In this document: positions 7,920 through 22,990 of the stretch, one piece after another | Layout of the letters: each line of letters begins with the position of its first letter | Position numbering within the stretch: position 1 is the stretch's first letter | Assembly (NCBI RefSeq): GCF_002138415.1 | Contig: NZ_CP015612.1 | Coordinates: 62,001 to 126,000, forward strand | Reading direction: 5' to 3' | Source of the DNA: Stenotrophomonas maltophilia | GTDB taxonomy: Bacteria; Pseudomonadota; Gammaproteobacteria; Xanthomonadales; Xanthomonadaceae | DNA length: 64,000 nucleotides | Position numbers and translations under genes: made by a program | Notes under the pieces: generated by a model | Databases searched by the model: none | The model's input: the letters and a program-made list of their open reading frames with translations, nothing else | What the model was told of the DNA's origin: nothing

Positions 7920-8825
7920 ATGTTCTTTCGCAACCTGACGTTCTTCCGCTTCCCGACCACCACCGATTTTTCCGAAGTCGACACCCTGCTGCCGCACGCC
8001 CTGCTGAAGCCGGTCGGCGCGCTGGAAATGAATTCGCGCGGCTTCATCTCGCCGTTCGGCCGCGAGGAGAAGGAACTGCTCTCCCACCGTATCGCCGAAC
8101 ACCTGTGGCTGACCGTGGGCGGCGAGGACAAGATCCTGCCGGCAGCGGTGGTCAACGACCTGCTCGAGCGCAAGCTGGAGGAGATCGAGGAGAAGGAAGG
8201 CCGCCGCCCGGGTGGCCGTGAGCGCAAGCGCATGAAGGACGACCTGCTGCATGAACTGCTGCCGCGCGCCTTCGTGAAGTCCTCGCGCAACGACGCCTTC
8301 ATCGACCTGCAGCACGGCTACGTGGCGGTGGATACCTCCAGCCGCAAGACCGGCGAGTACTTCATGTCCGACATCCGCGGCCTGCTCGGCAGCTTCCCGG
8401 CGATGCCGCTGAATGCCGAAGTCGCGCCGCGCTCGATCCTGACCGGCTGGATCGCCGGCGAGCCGCTGCCGACCGGGCTGAGCCTGGGCGAAGAGTGCGA
8501 GATGAAGGACCCGGTGGAAGGTGGCGCGGTGGTCAAGTGCCAGCACCAGGAACTGCGCTGCGACGAGATCGACAAGCACCTGGACGCCGGCAAGCAGGTG
8601 ACCAAGCTGGCGCTGATCTTCGAGGACAACCTGTCCTTCGTCATCGGCGACGACCTGATCGTGCGCAAGCTGAAGTTCCTCGACGGTGCGCTGGACCAGC
8701 TGGAGCATGCCGACGAAGACGGCCGCCGCGCCGAGTTCGACGCCCGCTTCGCCCTGCAGAGCGCCGAGATCCGCCGCCTGTTCCTGTTGCTGGAAGAAGC
8801 CTTCAAGCTCAGCAAGGCTGACTGA
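7920..8825 (+). CDS. rdgC: Recombination-associated protein RdgC
   Basis: A 301-residue protein with the RdgC hallmarks: an N-terminal MFFRNLTFFRFP segment, FGREEKELLSH and SRKTGEYFMSDIRGLLGS. RdgC forms a ring-shaped dimer that binds double-stranded DNA and restrains RecA. The length matches the family (about 300 residues). The middle contains a basic stretch (EEKEGRRPGGRERKRMKDD) that fits DNA contact. It follows ttcA closely on the same strand. No oddities seen. Confidence 0.95.
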   Translation: MFFRNLTFFRFPTTTDFSEVDTLLPHALLKPVGALEMNSRGFISPFGREEKELLSHRIAEHLWLTVGGEDKILPAAVVNDLLERKLEEIEEKEGRRPGGRERKRMKDDLLHELLPRAFVKSSRNDAFIDLQHGYVAVDTSSRKTGEYFMSDIRGLLGSFPAMPLNAEVAPRSILTGWIAGEPLPTGLSLGEECEMKDPVEGGAVVKCQHQELRCDEIDKHLDAGKQVTKLALIFEDNLSFVIGDDLIVRKLKFLDGALDQLEHADEDGRRAEFDARFALQSAEIRRLFLLLEEAFKLSKAD

Positions 8826-8884
8826 ACAGGCAGCCCGACGGCCGCCGGTCATCCGGCGGCCCGAAGCGGCGCTATGCTGGGCGC

Positions 8885-9664
8885 ATGAGCCGTCTGCTGC
8901 GCCGCCTGATCAGCCCGACCCCGCCCGCCACCGTACAGCGCGACACCGTTCGCCTGCGCCTGGAGGATGCCGAGATCGAGGTACTGCGCGTGCGCGATCC
9001 GCGTGCGCGCCGCATCAAGCTGAGCGTGGACGAACGCGGCGCACGCTTGACCCTGCCGCCGCGCGCAAGCCTGGTGATGGGCGAACGCTTTCTGGAACAG
9101 CACCGCGACTGGCTGGCGCTGCAGCTGCGCCAGTATCGGGGCCAGGGCCTGCCGGCACCGCTGCAGCCGGGCGAAGACGGTGTGCTGCCCCTGCGCGGCG
9201 AACTGCTGCCGCTGCGCTGGCAGGAAGGCCGCTACGCGCGCCTGGAGATCGACGCGCACGGCGCCTGCGTGCAGTGGCCTACCCGCGGCGGTGACGCCAC
9301 GCTGCGCCGTCTGCTACGCGAGTTCTACGAAGCCCAGACCCGCGCCGACGTCGGCCGATGGTTGCCGAAGTACCTGCCCACCCTGCCGCGCGCACCCAGC
9401 CGCCTGCGCCTGAAGGTGATGTCCTCGCAATGGGGCTCGCTGGCGCCCGACGGCAGCATGGCATTGGACCTGGCCCTGGTGCTGGGCCGCTCCGACGCGT
9501 TCGAGTACGTGCTGGTGCACGAACTCTGCCACCTGATCCAGCCGAATCACTCGCCCGCGTTCTGGCACGAAGTGGAGCAACGCTTTCCCGCCTGGCGCGA
9601 ACAGCGCGATTACTTCCAGCTGGAAGGCCGCCGACTGAAGGCGATGCTGCGGCAACTGCTGTAG
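8885..9664 (+). CDS. YgjP-like M48-type metallopeptidase (SprT-like fold)
   Basis: A 259-residue protein with the zinc motif HELCHLIQPNH: H212 and H216 as the HExxH ligands, E213 as catalytic glutamate and H222 as third ligand. The upstream motif MSSQWGSLAPDGSMALDL (about 178-195) matches the YgjP / DUF45 family, in which a metal-dependent hydrolase domain follows a beta-rich N-terminus. There is no signal peptide, so it is probably cytoplasmic; related proteins accompany restriction or repair systems, but here it stands alone. The stop codon lies within a 36-bp perfect palindrome (9651-9686) that would form a 17-bp hairpin over the end of the coding region. Confidence 0.9.
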   Translation: MSRLLRRLISPTPPATVQRDTVRLRLEDAEIEVLRVRDPRARRIKLSVDERGARLTLPPRASLVMGERFLEQHRDWLALQLRQYRGQGLPAPLQPGEDGVLPLRGELLPLRWQEGRYARLEIDAHGACVQWPTRGGDATLRRLLREFYEAQTRADVGRWLPKYLPTLPRAPSRLRLKVMSSQWGSLAPDGSMALDLALVLGRSDAFEYVLVHELCHLIQPNHSPAFWHEVEQRFPAWREQRDYFQLEGRRLKAMLRQLL

Positions 9665-9686
9665 CGCCAGCGCTACAGCAGTTGCC
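9651..9686. repeat. Perfect 17-bp-arm palindrome spanning a stop codon
   Basis: GGCAACTGCTGTAGCGC, loop CA, GCGCTACAGCAGTTGCC. The TAG stop of the YgjP-like gene is inside the left arm. The stem centre GTAGCGC is SMAG-like, so this may be a SMAG head in which the surrounding coding end was copied in inverted orientation. Confidence 0.9.
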
Positions 9687-9764
9687 CGCGCATTCTTCCT
9701 CTACCCCCGCCTTCGGCGCGCCCCTTCAACAAGAAGGGGCTTCACTCCAGAGCGTGAGCTGAGC

Positions 9765-9786
9765 AGTCGAGCAAGCTCGACTCTAC
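9765..9786 (-). repeat. SMAG (GTAG REP) element
   Basis: On the minus strand: GTAGAGTCGAGCTTGCTCGA. The stem TCGAGC/GCTCGA is perfect. Confidence 0.8.
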
Positions 9787-9870
9787 AGAAGCGCACACAG
9801 CGCGCGACCCGCTTCCGCTCTTGCTCTTCTTTCTCTCTTCCGTGGCTGGACACGCACGGAAACTGTCTGA

Positions 9871-10054
9871 GGCCGGGCGGGTGAGCCATGCAGGGGCGTT
9901 GGCGCCATGGATGGCACCATCGAGCTTACAGGGGTGAAGGCGCTTTGCTTGCGAAGCACTGCTTCGCAAGCGCCTGAACGCACAGCCGCCAGCGGCTGGG
10001 CCGGGCCCCGGAGGGGGACTTGCAGCGTCCCCTGCATGGCTCACCCGCCCGGCC
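9871..10054 (+). repeat. Long inverted-repeat element, copy A (long form)
   Basis: Arms 9871-9896 and 10029-10054 are 26 bp and perfectly complementary (begin GGCCGGGCGGGTGAGCC). The interior carries a CATGGATGG hairpin loop segment, the tract GAGCTTACAGGGG, a strong TTGCGAAGC/GCTTCGCAA hairpin, an AGCCGC/GCGGCT hairpin and the terminal ACTTGCAGCGTCC segment. Preceded by a CGGAAACTGTCTGAG flank and followed by AAGCACGGCTTTG. Related copies: 48191, 48443, 55725 and 56206. Confidence 0.85.
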
Positions 10055-10115
10055 AAGCACGGCTTTGCCGTCGGATGCCACCCACCACGAGGGGCTCAGC
10101 CGTTGGCCGAAATCC

Positions 10116-10982
10116 TCACCTCGCCCGCAACGCCGCCGCCGCCGCCCACCGCGCCGCCACCCGCGGCGCCGTAATGCACACCGCCTGGTCGGTCACCGTC
10201 GTCACCGCGCGCTCCAGCAGCTGGATATCCGCCTCATGCTGGCGCGCCACATGCGGATCCTCGAAGAAGATCGCGCGCTGGCAACGCCCCTCCAGCACCC
10301 GGTCGGCAATCTGCGCATCACCGCCCATCGGGCCGCTCTGGTAGCGCGTCACCCATGGCGTATCACGCGGCCAGCCCCGGCTCCAGGCCAGCTCGTTCAA
10401 GCGCTGGCCGGTGGTGCCGGTTGCCACGCGTTCGCCGAACCGGGCCAGCACATCGAAGTGCTCATCGGCGAAGGCCAGCATCGCCGGCTTCATCGCATCG
10501 TGCGCGATCAGCGCCAGCGTCTGGCCTTCGAACGCATGCAGGTCGTCGGCGCCGGCATCGGCCGCCAGCCCGGCGTGGATGCGCTCCACCTCGACCCAGT
10601 CGCGCGCGGTGGCCACGGTCGAAATGAACGGCTTGCCGTGGATCACGCACTGCCGTTTCAATGCCGTGGCTTCCGGAAACACCGAGGACGGATCGACCGG
10701 ATCAATCAGATAGATCGCTCCATCCAGTGTCCGATCCGGGCCCATCCCGACCACCTCGGCGACCAGCTTCATCAGGCCACCCTCGCGCCCGTAGGGATAG
10801 CGGTGCAGGCCCGCATACCCAGCCAGGAAGCCCTGTCGCTCGATCGCGTCATGGGTGCGGCCGACCGCGTGCAGCGACACGCCCAGTTCCCACAGGCCGG
10901 CCTCGCTGCTGCGCAACCAACGGAACAGCGCGGCGCGCGCGTCGTGGTGATGAAGACGGTTGGCAGCCAGGCCGATGCGCAT
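10116..10982 (-). CDS. Tandem methylglyoxal-synthase-like protein
   Basis: A 288-residue protein, about twice the size of bacterial MgsA. The C-terminal half (about 155-275) has a full methylglyoxal synthase signature: LIAHD (H161, D162), ATGTTG (187-192), SGPMGGD with catalytic-type D222, and FFEDP (239-243), which would convert dihydroxyacetone phosphate to methylglyoxal plus phosphate. The N-terminal half (about 1-130) looks like a degenerate repeat: GREGGLMKLV replaces the GPMGGD loop, LIDPVDP parallels FFxDP, and FISTVATA parallels the terminal strand. The start at 10982 is chosen because it begins the conserved MRIGLAANRL. It is divergent from the hybrid kinase gene. Activity of the second half is inferred; the role of the first half is unknown. 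Confidence 0.85.
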   Translation of the reverse strand: MRIGLAANRLHHHDARAALFRWLRSSEAGLWELGVSLHAVGRTHDAIERQGFLAGYAGLHRYPYGREGGLMKLVAEVVGMGPDRTLDGAIYLIDPVDPSSVFPEATALKRQCVIHGKPFISTVATARDWVEVERIHAGLAADAGADDLHAFEGQTLALIAHDAMKPAMLAFADEHFDVLARFGERVATGTTGQRLNELAWSRGWPRDTPWVTRYQSGPMGGDAQIADRVLEGRCQRAIFFEDPHVARQHEADIQLLERAVTTVTDQAVCITAPRVAARWAAAAALRAR

Positions 10983-11135
10983 CGAAAGCTCCGCAGGTAC
11001 GGGTGAAGGCGGCAGTGTATGTCGGCATTCCCCTCTCTGGATGCTTTTACAACTTTCTTCATTGCGGCCTGTCCGCACGTCGCTAGCGTGGCAGACAGCG
11101 GTACCGCTGCGCGGCCGTGCACTTCCGCCCGCGAA

Positions 11136-15043
<3,908 letters not shown>

Positions 15044-15051
15044 GGAAAACA

Positions 15052-19506
<4,455 letters not shown>

Positions 19507-19639
19507 CTCTACCTCGATGCGGGATGAATTGAACGGGGACACTCAAGCCCGCTCAATCCCTGGAGCGCATCGTGAGGCCACCGGATGCCTCGACTAGATC
19601 ACAGGTTGCTGCAGCGCCGCAATACACGGTTGCAGGTGC

Positions 19640-19672
19640 AACAGAACGCGCCGGCAACCCAGTGCCGGCGCG
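19640..19672 (-). terminator. Hairpin downstream of the I78-type gene / upstream of gltB
   Basis: GCGCCGGCA and TGCCGGCGC form a 9-bp stem with a 6-base loop. It lies just after the stop of the minus-strand I78 gene. No strong T run is visible, so terminator function is uncertain. Confidence 0.4.
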
Positions 19673-19681
19673 GGGTCGAAC

Positions 19682-20074
19682 TCAGCCGCAGCGCACGCCG
19701 CTGACCAGGCCCTTGTCGTCCACTTCGATGTTCAGGCGGTCGCCGAGGAACTCCATCGTGGCCACGTCATTGGGCTTCATGACGCGCAGCTGGTGGGCAC
19801 CGGCATCTTCCTGCGCCTGCTTGCCCAGCGCGTCGGCGTAGGCCTGGCCGACCAGGCTCTGCACCTGGCTGGCATCGCAGGTGCCGACCGGCGGTGCCTC
19901 GGTGGCCTTGCCCGCTTCGTCGGCGGGGGCCTTGGCAGCCTCGGCGGCCTGCTGCGCATGGGCCGTGGCCGAATCCTGTTCATCCAGCGCCGGCGCCTGG
20001 CAGGCGGTCAGGGCCAGCACGGCCGGCAGCAACAGGGCGGAGAGCGAACGGGCGCGAATCGGGAACGACATCAT
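19682..20074 (-). CDS. Lipoprotein of the I78 peptidase-inhibitor type (copy 1)
   Basis: A 130-residue protein with a lipobox at Cys25 (LALTAC), an Ala/Glu-rich linker (about 30-60), and a C-terminal domain of about 65 residues reading SLVGQAYADAL ... RVMKPNDVATMEFLGDRLNI and ending in VRCG. The single cysteine after the linker (GTCD) and the terminal CG pair match the I78 proteinase-inhibitor fold, which carries one disulphide. Probable location is the periplasm or outer membrane, where it would restrain serine proteases; the target is unknown. Two more such genes occur within 10 kb (21265 and 28935). It is separated by 109 bp from the divergent topoisomerase gene. Confidence 0.78.
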   Translation of the reverse strand: MMSFPIRARSLSALLLPAVLALTACQAPALDEQDSATAHAQQAAEAAKAPADEAGKATEAPPVGTCDASQVQSLVGQAYADALGKQAQEDAGAHQLRVMKPNDVATMEFLGDRLNIEVDDKGLVSGVRCG

Positions 20075-20183
20075 GACTCCGGAAGGGCTTGTGAAAGCCC
20101 GAGCATAGCGGCGAACCGGCCCTCACGTGTTTGTCTTGCGTTATCGACAGGATCACTGCACGCCACCGGCAACACTGCAGGGC

Positions 20184-21242
20184 ATGCCAACGCCCCCCAC
20201 TCCGGAACAACAGGCTGCGCGCGCGGCCGGCCTGCGCTATGTCGACGACACCCAGCCGGGCATCAGCCGGCGCCGCGCCGGCAAGGGTTTCAGCTACCGC
20301 GATGCTGATGGCCACGCGATACGCGACGCCACCACCCTGCAGCGCATCCGTGCACTGGCGATTCCGCCGGCGTATACCGCCGTGTGGATCTGCGCCCACG
20401 CCAACGGCCACCTGCAGGCCACCGGCCGCGATGCGCGCGGACGCAAGCAGTACCGCTACCACGCCGATTGGGCCAAGGAGCGCGACGCTGGCAAGTTCGA
20501 CCGCATCATCGCCTTTGGCGAGGCGTTGCCCGCGCTGCGGCGGCGGTTGACGCGCGACCTCAAGCGACCAGGCTTTCCGCGGGAGAAAGTGCTGGCGGTG
20601 GTGGTGGCGCTGCTGGCCGACACCCTGGTGCGGGTCGGCAATGAAACCTATGCACAACAGAACCGTTCGTTCGGGTTGACCACGCTGCGCAACCGGCATC
20701 TGGAACTGCTGCGCGGTGGCCGGGTACGCATGCGCTTCCGCGGCAAGTCCGGGCAGCTGCAGGAAGTGACCGTGGGCGATCGCAGGCTGGGACTGCTGGT
20801 GCGGCGCCTGCAGCAGCTGCCGGGGCAGGCGCTGTTCCAGTACCGCGATGACGACGGTGCGCTGCAGCCGGTGGACTCCGGTGCGGTGAACGACTACCTG
20901 CGCGAAGTGATGGGCGAGGACTTCACTGCCAAGGATTTCCGCACCTGGGGCGGCACCGTCGCGGCGGTGCAGGCGTTTGCTGCCACCGAGCTGCCGGAAC
21001 CGGCCAGCCAGCGCGCGCTGGCGAAGGCGCAGCGCGCGGTGGTGTGCGAAGTGGCATCGCTGCTGGGCAATACCCCGGCGGTATGCCGCAAGGCCTACAT
21101 CGACCCGTGCGTATTCGCCGGCTGGGAGCGCGGCGAACTGGCGAAGCTGGCTGGCCTGCGCGGGCCGCGCCAGTGGGAGCAGGCCACGCTGAAGGTGCTG
21201 CGCCGGGCGCGGCAGCTGGCCAGGCGCAGCGGTGGCACATAG
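20184..21242 (+). CDS. DNA topoisomerase IB (poxvirus/bacterial type)
   Basis: A 352-residue type IB topoisomerase that relaxes supercoils through a 3'-phosphotyrosine intermediate. Catalytic residues can be placed: Arg in the VRVGNETY helix, K188 in FRGKSGQ, the HxxR-equivalent region in DFRTWGGTVAA, and the nucleophile Y305 in RKAYIDP. The N-terminal domain begins AAGLRYVDDTQPGISRRR, as in other bacterial members. The start at 20184 (ATG) is chosen over an ATG-like start at 20127 because the conserved N-terminus begins there. Bacterial TopIB is accessory, often in environmental Proteobacteria. It ends 22 bp before the convergent I78-like gene. Confidence 0.93.
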   Translation: MPTPPTPEQQAARAAGLRYVDDTQPGISRRRAGKGFSYRDADGHAIRDATTLQRIRALAIPPAYTAVWICAHANGHLQATGRDARGRKQYRYHADWAKERDAGKFDRIIAFGEALPALRRRLTRDLKRPGFPREKVLAVVVALLADTLVRVGNETYAQQNRSFGLTTLRNRHLELLRGGRVRMRFRGKSGQLQEVTVGDRRLGLLVRRLQQLPGQALFQYRDDDGALQPVDSGAVNDYLREVMGEDFTAKDFRTWGGTVAAVQAFAATELPEPASQRALAKAQRAVVCEVASLLGNTPAVCRKAYIDPCVFAGWERGELAKLAGLRGPRQWEQATLKVLRRARQLARRSGGT

Positions 21243-21264
21243 CGCCGAGCATGCCCGGCGGCTG

Positions 21265-21573
21265 TCAGCCGCAATAAATGGCCGTGATGTTGTTGGTGCG
21301 GCCCTTTTCGATGGTCAGGCGGTCGCCGCTTTCGCTGGCCGGTGGCACGCGCGGGCCGTCGTGGCGCAGTACCTGCACGTGCAGGCTGTCGCTGTCCACG
21401 CGCGCGCGTTCAACGGTAGCGGCCGATGCCGCCAGACCCAGTGCGCCGCGCACCATGTCGCTGTGGCACTGCCCGGAAATGACGCCGTCGATCGGCTGCA
21501 CCTGGGCCACCGGCGAGCTGCTGCAGGCGGCGAGGGAAAAGCAGACGGCGGCGGTGGCGATGGCATGTTTCAT
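21265..21573 (-). CDS. I78-like small lipoprotein (copy 2, divergent)
   Basis: A 102-residue protein with signal peptide and lipobox SLAAC (Cys17). The mature part has GQCHSDMVRGALGL, then ends RLTIEKGRTNNITAIYCG, which parallels the C-terminal strand pair and final CG of the I78 inhibitor domain in copies 1 and 3. The middle is less conserved, so the family call is weaker than for the others. The start at 21573 (ATG) is followed by an obvious signal sequence. Predicted role: periplasmic serine-protease inhibitor. It lies convergent to the topoisomerase gene. Confidence 0.68.
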   Translation of the reverse strand: MKHAIATAAVCFSLAACSSSPVAQVQPIDGVISGQCHSDMVRGALGLAASAATVERARVDSDSLHVQVLRHDGPRVPPASESGDRLTIEKGRTNNITAIYCG

Positions 21574-21717
21574 GGAGGCGTTCCTTGTGTGGTTGCGTGC
21601 AGCGTGCGACGGCTCGCGTGGTGGCGGAATGAATGCCGTACACGCCCTGGACACGGCGCACTCACTGCCGCCGACAACCTGGATGGCGACACTGCACGAG
21701 CGGCGCACGCCGCCCCG

Positions 21718-21740
21718 GTAGTGCCGGCCGCTGGCCGGCA
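21718..21740 (+). repeat. SMAG (GTAG REP) element upstream of the SDR gene
   Basis: GTAGTGCCGGCCGCTGGCC followed by GGCA. It is the same subtype as the copy in gltBD, in the 195-bp gap between divergent genes and 27 bp before the SDR start codon. Confidence 0.88.
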
Positions 21741-21767
21741 GCCCCTTTCCCTCCCGAGGAGACCTGC

Positions 21768-22874
21768 ATGGCCACCACCAGGAAGACCCCCGCCCGCCGC
21801 AAGGCATCGCCGAAAGCGCGTAAAGGCAGCACCCCAACCAAGACGGTCGCCGACCCCGATCGCCCGCGCGTGGTGAAGACCGCCACCCGCAAGGCGGCTG
21901 CCAGCGATCCGCGCGCGGCACGCGTGGCGTCGCGGCAGCGGCGCCTGCAGGACCAGGAGAAGGCCAAGGACGCCCGCGCGGCCAGGAAAGCCACGAAGAA
22001 GACCGCGACCCAGGCTGGCACACGGCGCCAGCCGGAGTCGATGCCTGCGCAGCAGCTGGCCAAGCCCGGGCATGAACACGCACTGGAGCTGGCACCGCGC
22101 TTCCTCGCCCCGGATTACGTGGGCAGCGGCAAGCTGAAAGGCATGCGCGCGATCATCACCGGTGGCGATTCCGGTATCGGCCGTGCGGTGGCGGTCCTGT
22201 TCGCACGCGAGGGAGCGGACGTGGCCGTGCTGCACCTGGACGAGGCCGAAGATGCCGACATCACCCGCCAGCACGTGGAGCGCGAAGGCGGCCGCTGCGT
22301 GGTGATCGCCGGTGATGTGCGTGACCCGCGCTTCTGCAACAAAGCGGTCAAGCAGGTGGCCAAGGCGTTCGGCGGCATCGACATCCTGGTCAACAACGCC
22401 GCGTTCCAGCTGCATTGCGAGCGGCTGGAAGACCTGGAAGACGCGCATCTGCAGGAAACCCTGCAGACCAACATCGGCGGCTACATCCAGATGGCGCGGG
22501 CGGTGCTGCCGCACTTGGGCGAGGGTGCCAGCATCATCAACACCGGCTCGGAAACGGGACTCTTCGGCAGCAAGGCGCTGATCGATTATTCGGCCACCAA
22601 GGGCGCCATCCATGCCTTCACCAAGGCGCTGGCCAGCCAGCTGCTGCCGCGTGGCATCCGGGTCAACTGCGTGGCGCCGGGGCCGGTGTGGACGCCACTG
22701 AACCCGGCCGACAAACAGGCCGAGGACGTCGCCGAGTTCGGCAAGGACAGCGACATGGGCCGGCCTGCACAGCCCGAAGAGCTGTCACCGGCGTATGTGT
22801 TCCTGGCCTCGCCGGTCTGTGCCAGTTACATCAGCGGGGTGATCCTCCCGGTGATGGGCGGGCCGCGGGGGTGA
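21768..22874 (+). CDS. SDR oxidoreductase with histone-like basic N-terminal tail
   Basis: A 368-residue protein. Residues 1 to about 90 are a low-complexity Lys/Arg/Ala/Pro tail (TTRKTPARRKASPKARKGS at the start, then KAKDARAARKATKK), resembling eukaryotic H1-like or AlgP-like tails. From about 100 on it is a classical short-chain dehydrogenase: cofactor motif TGGDSGIG (131-138), NNAA, INTGSETG and the catalytic pair Y274/K278 in DYSATKG. The SDR part resembles the YghA group. The start at 21768 has GAGGAG nine bases upstream. The tail might bind DNA or polyphosphate or be a cell-surface anchor; this is inference. The substrate is unknown. Both parts are in one frame with no sign of frameshift. 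Confidence 0.9.
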   Translation: MATTRKTPARRKASPKARKGSTPTKTVADPDRPRVVKTATRKAAASDPRAARVASRQRRLQDQEKAKDARAARKATKKTATQAGTRRQPESMPAQQLAKPGHEHALELAPRFLAPDYVGSGKLKGMRAIITGGDSGIGRAVAVLFAREGADVAVLHLDEAEDADITRQHVEREGGRCVVIAGDVRDPRFCNKAVKQVAKAFGGIDILVNNAAFQLHCERLEDLEDAHLQETLQTNIGGYIQMARAVLPHLGEGASIINTGSETGLFGSKALIDYSATKGAIHAFTKALASQLLPRGIRVNCVAPGPVWTPLNPADKQAEDVAEFGKDSDMGRPAQPEELSPAYVFLASPVCASYISGVILPVMGGPRG

Positions 22875-22929
22875 GTGATGGCGTGATCTGCCTGAATGCG
22901 GCGTGGCAGCGAGGGTGTGCGGTGCGTCA

Positions 22930-22953
22930 AAAGCCCCAGCGGGCGGCTGGGGT
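22930..22953 (-). terminator. Terminator-like hairpin (minus orientation)
   Basis: On the minus strand CCCCAGC, loop, GCTGGGG is followed by CTTTTG. No minus-strand gene ends here, so it may simply be a palindrome upstream of the effector gene. Confidence 0.3.
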
Positions 22954-22990
22954 AGGCTGACCCTGTACTGATCACGCCCAAGGACCGACC

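Larger units (their letters stand above)
9665..10115. other. Gene-free 451-bp region built of palindromes
   Basis: No credible gene. From left to right it holds the right half of the stop-codon palindrome, a CCCCTTC/GAAGGGG hairpin (9721-9739), a SMAG element (9765-9786), a pyrimidine-rich tract (about 9815-9840) and a long inverted-repeat element (9871-10054) with conserved flanks to about 10105. The genes on both sides converge on it. Confidence 0.8.

Noticed and set aside
10020..11006. A 328-codon plus-strand frame starting in the repeat element
   Set aside because: Opposite the methylglyoxal-synthase-like gene; its start lies in the right arm of the inverted-repeat element.
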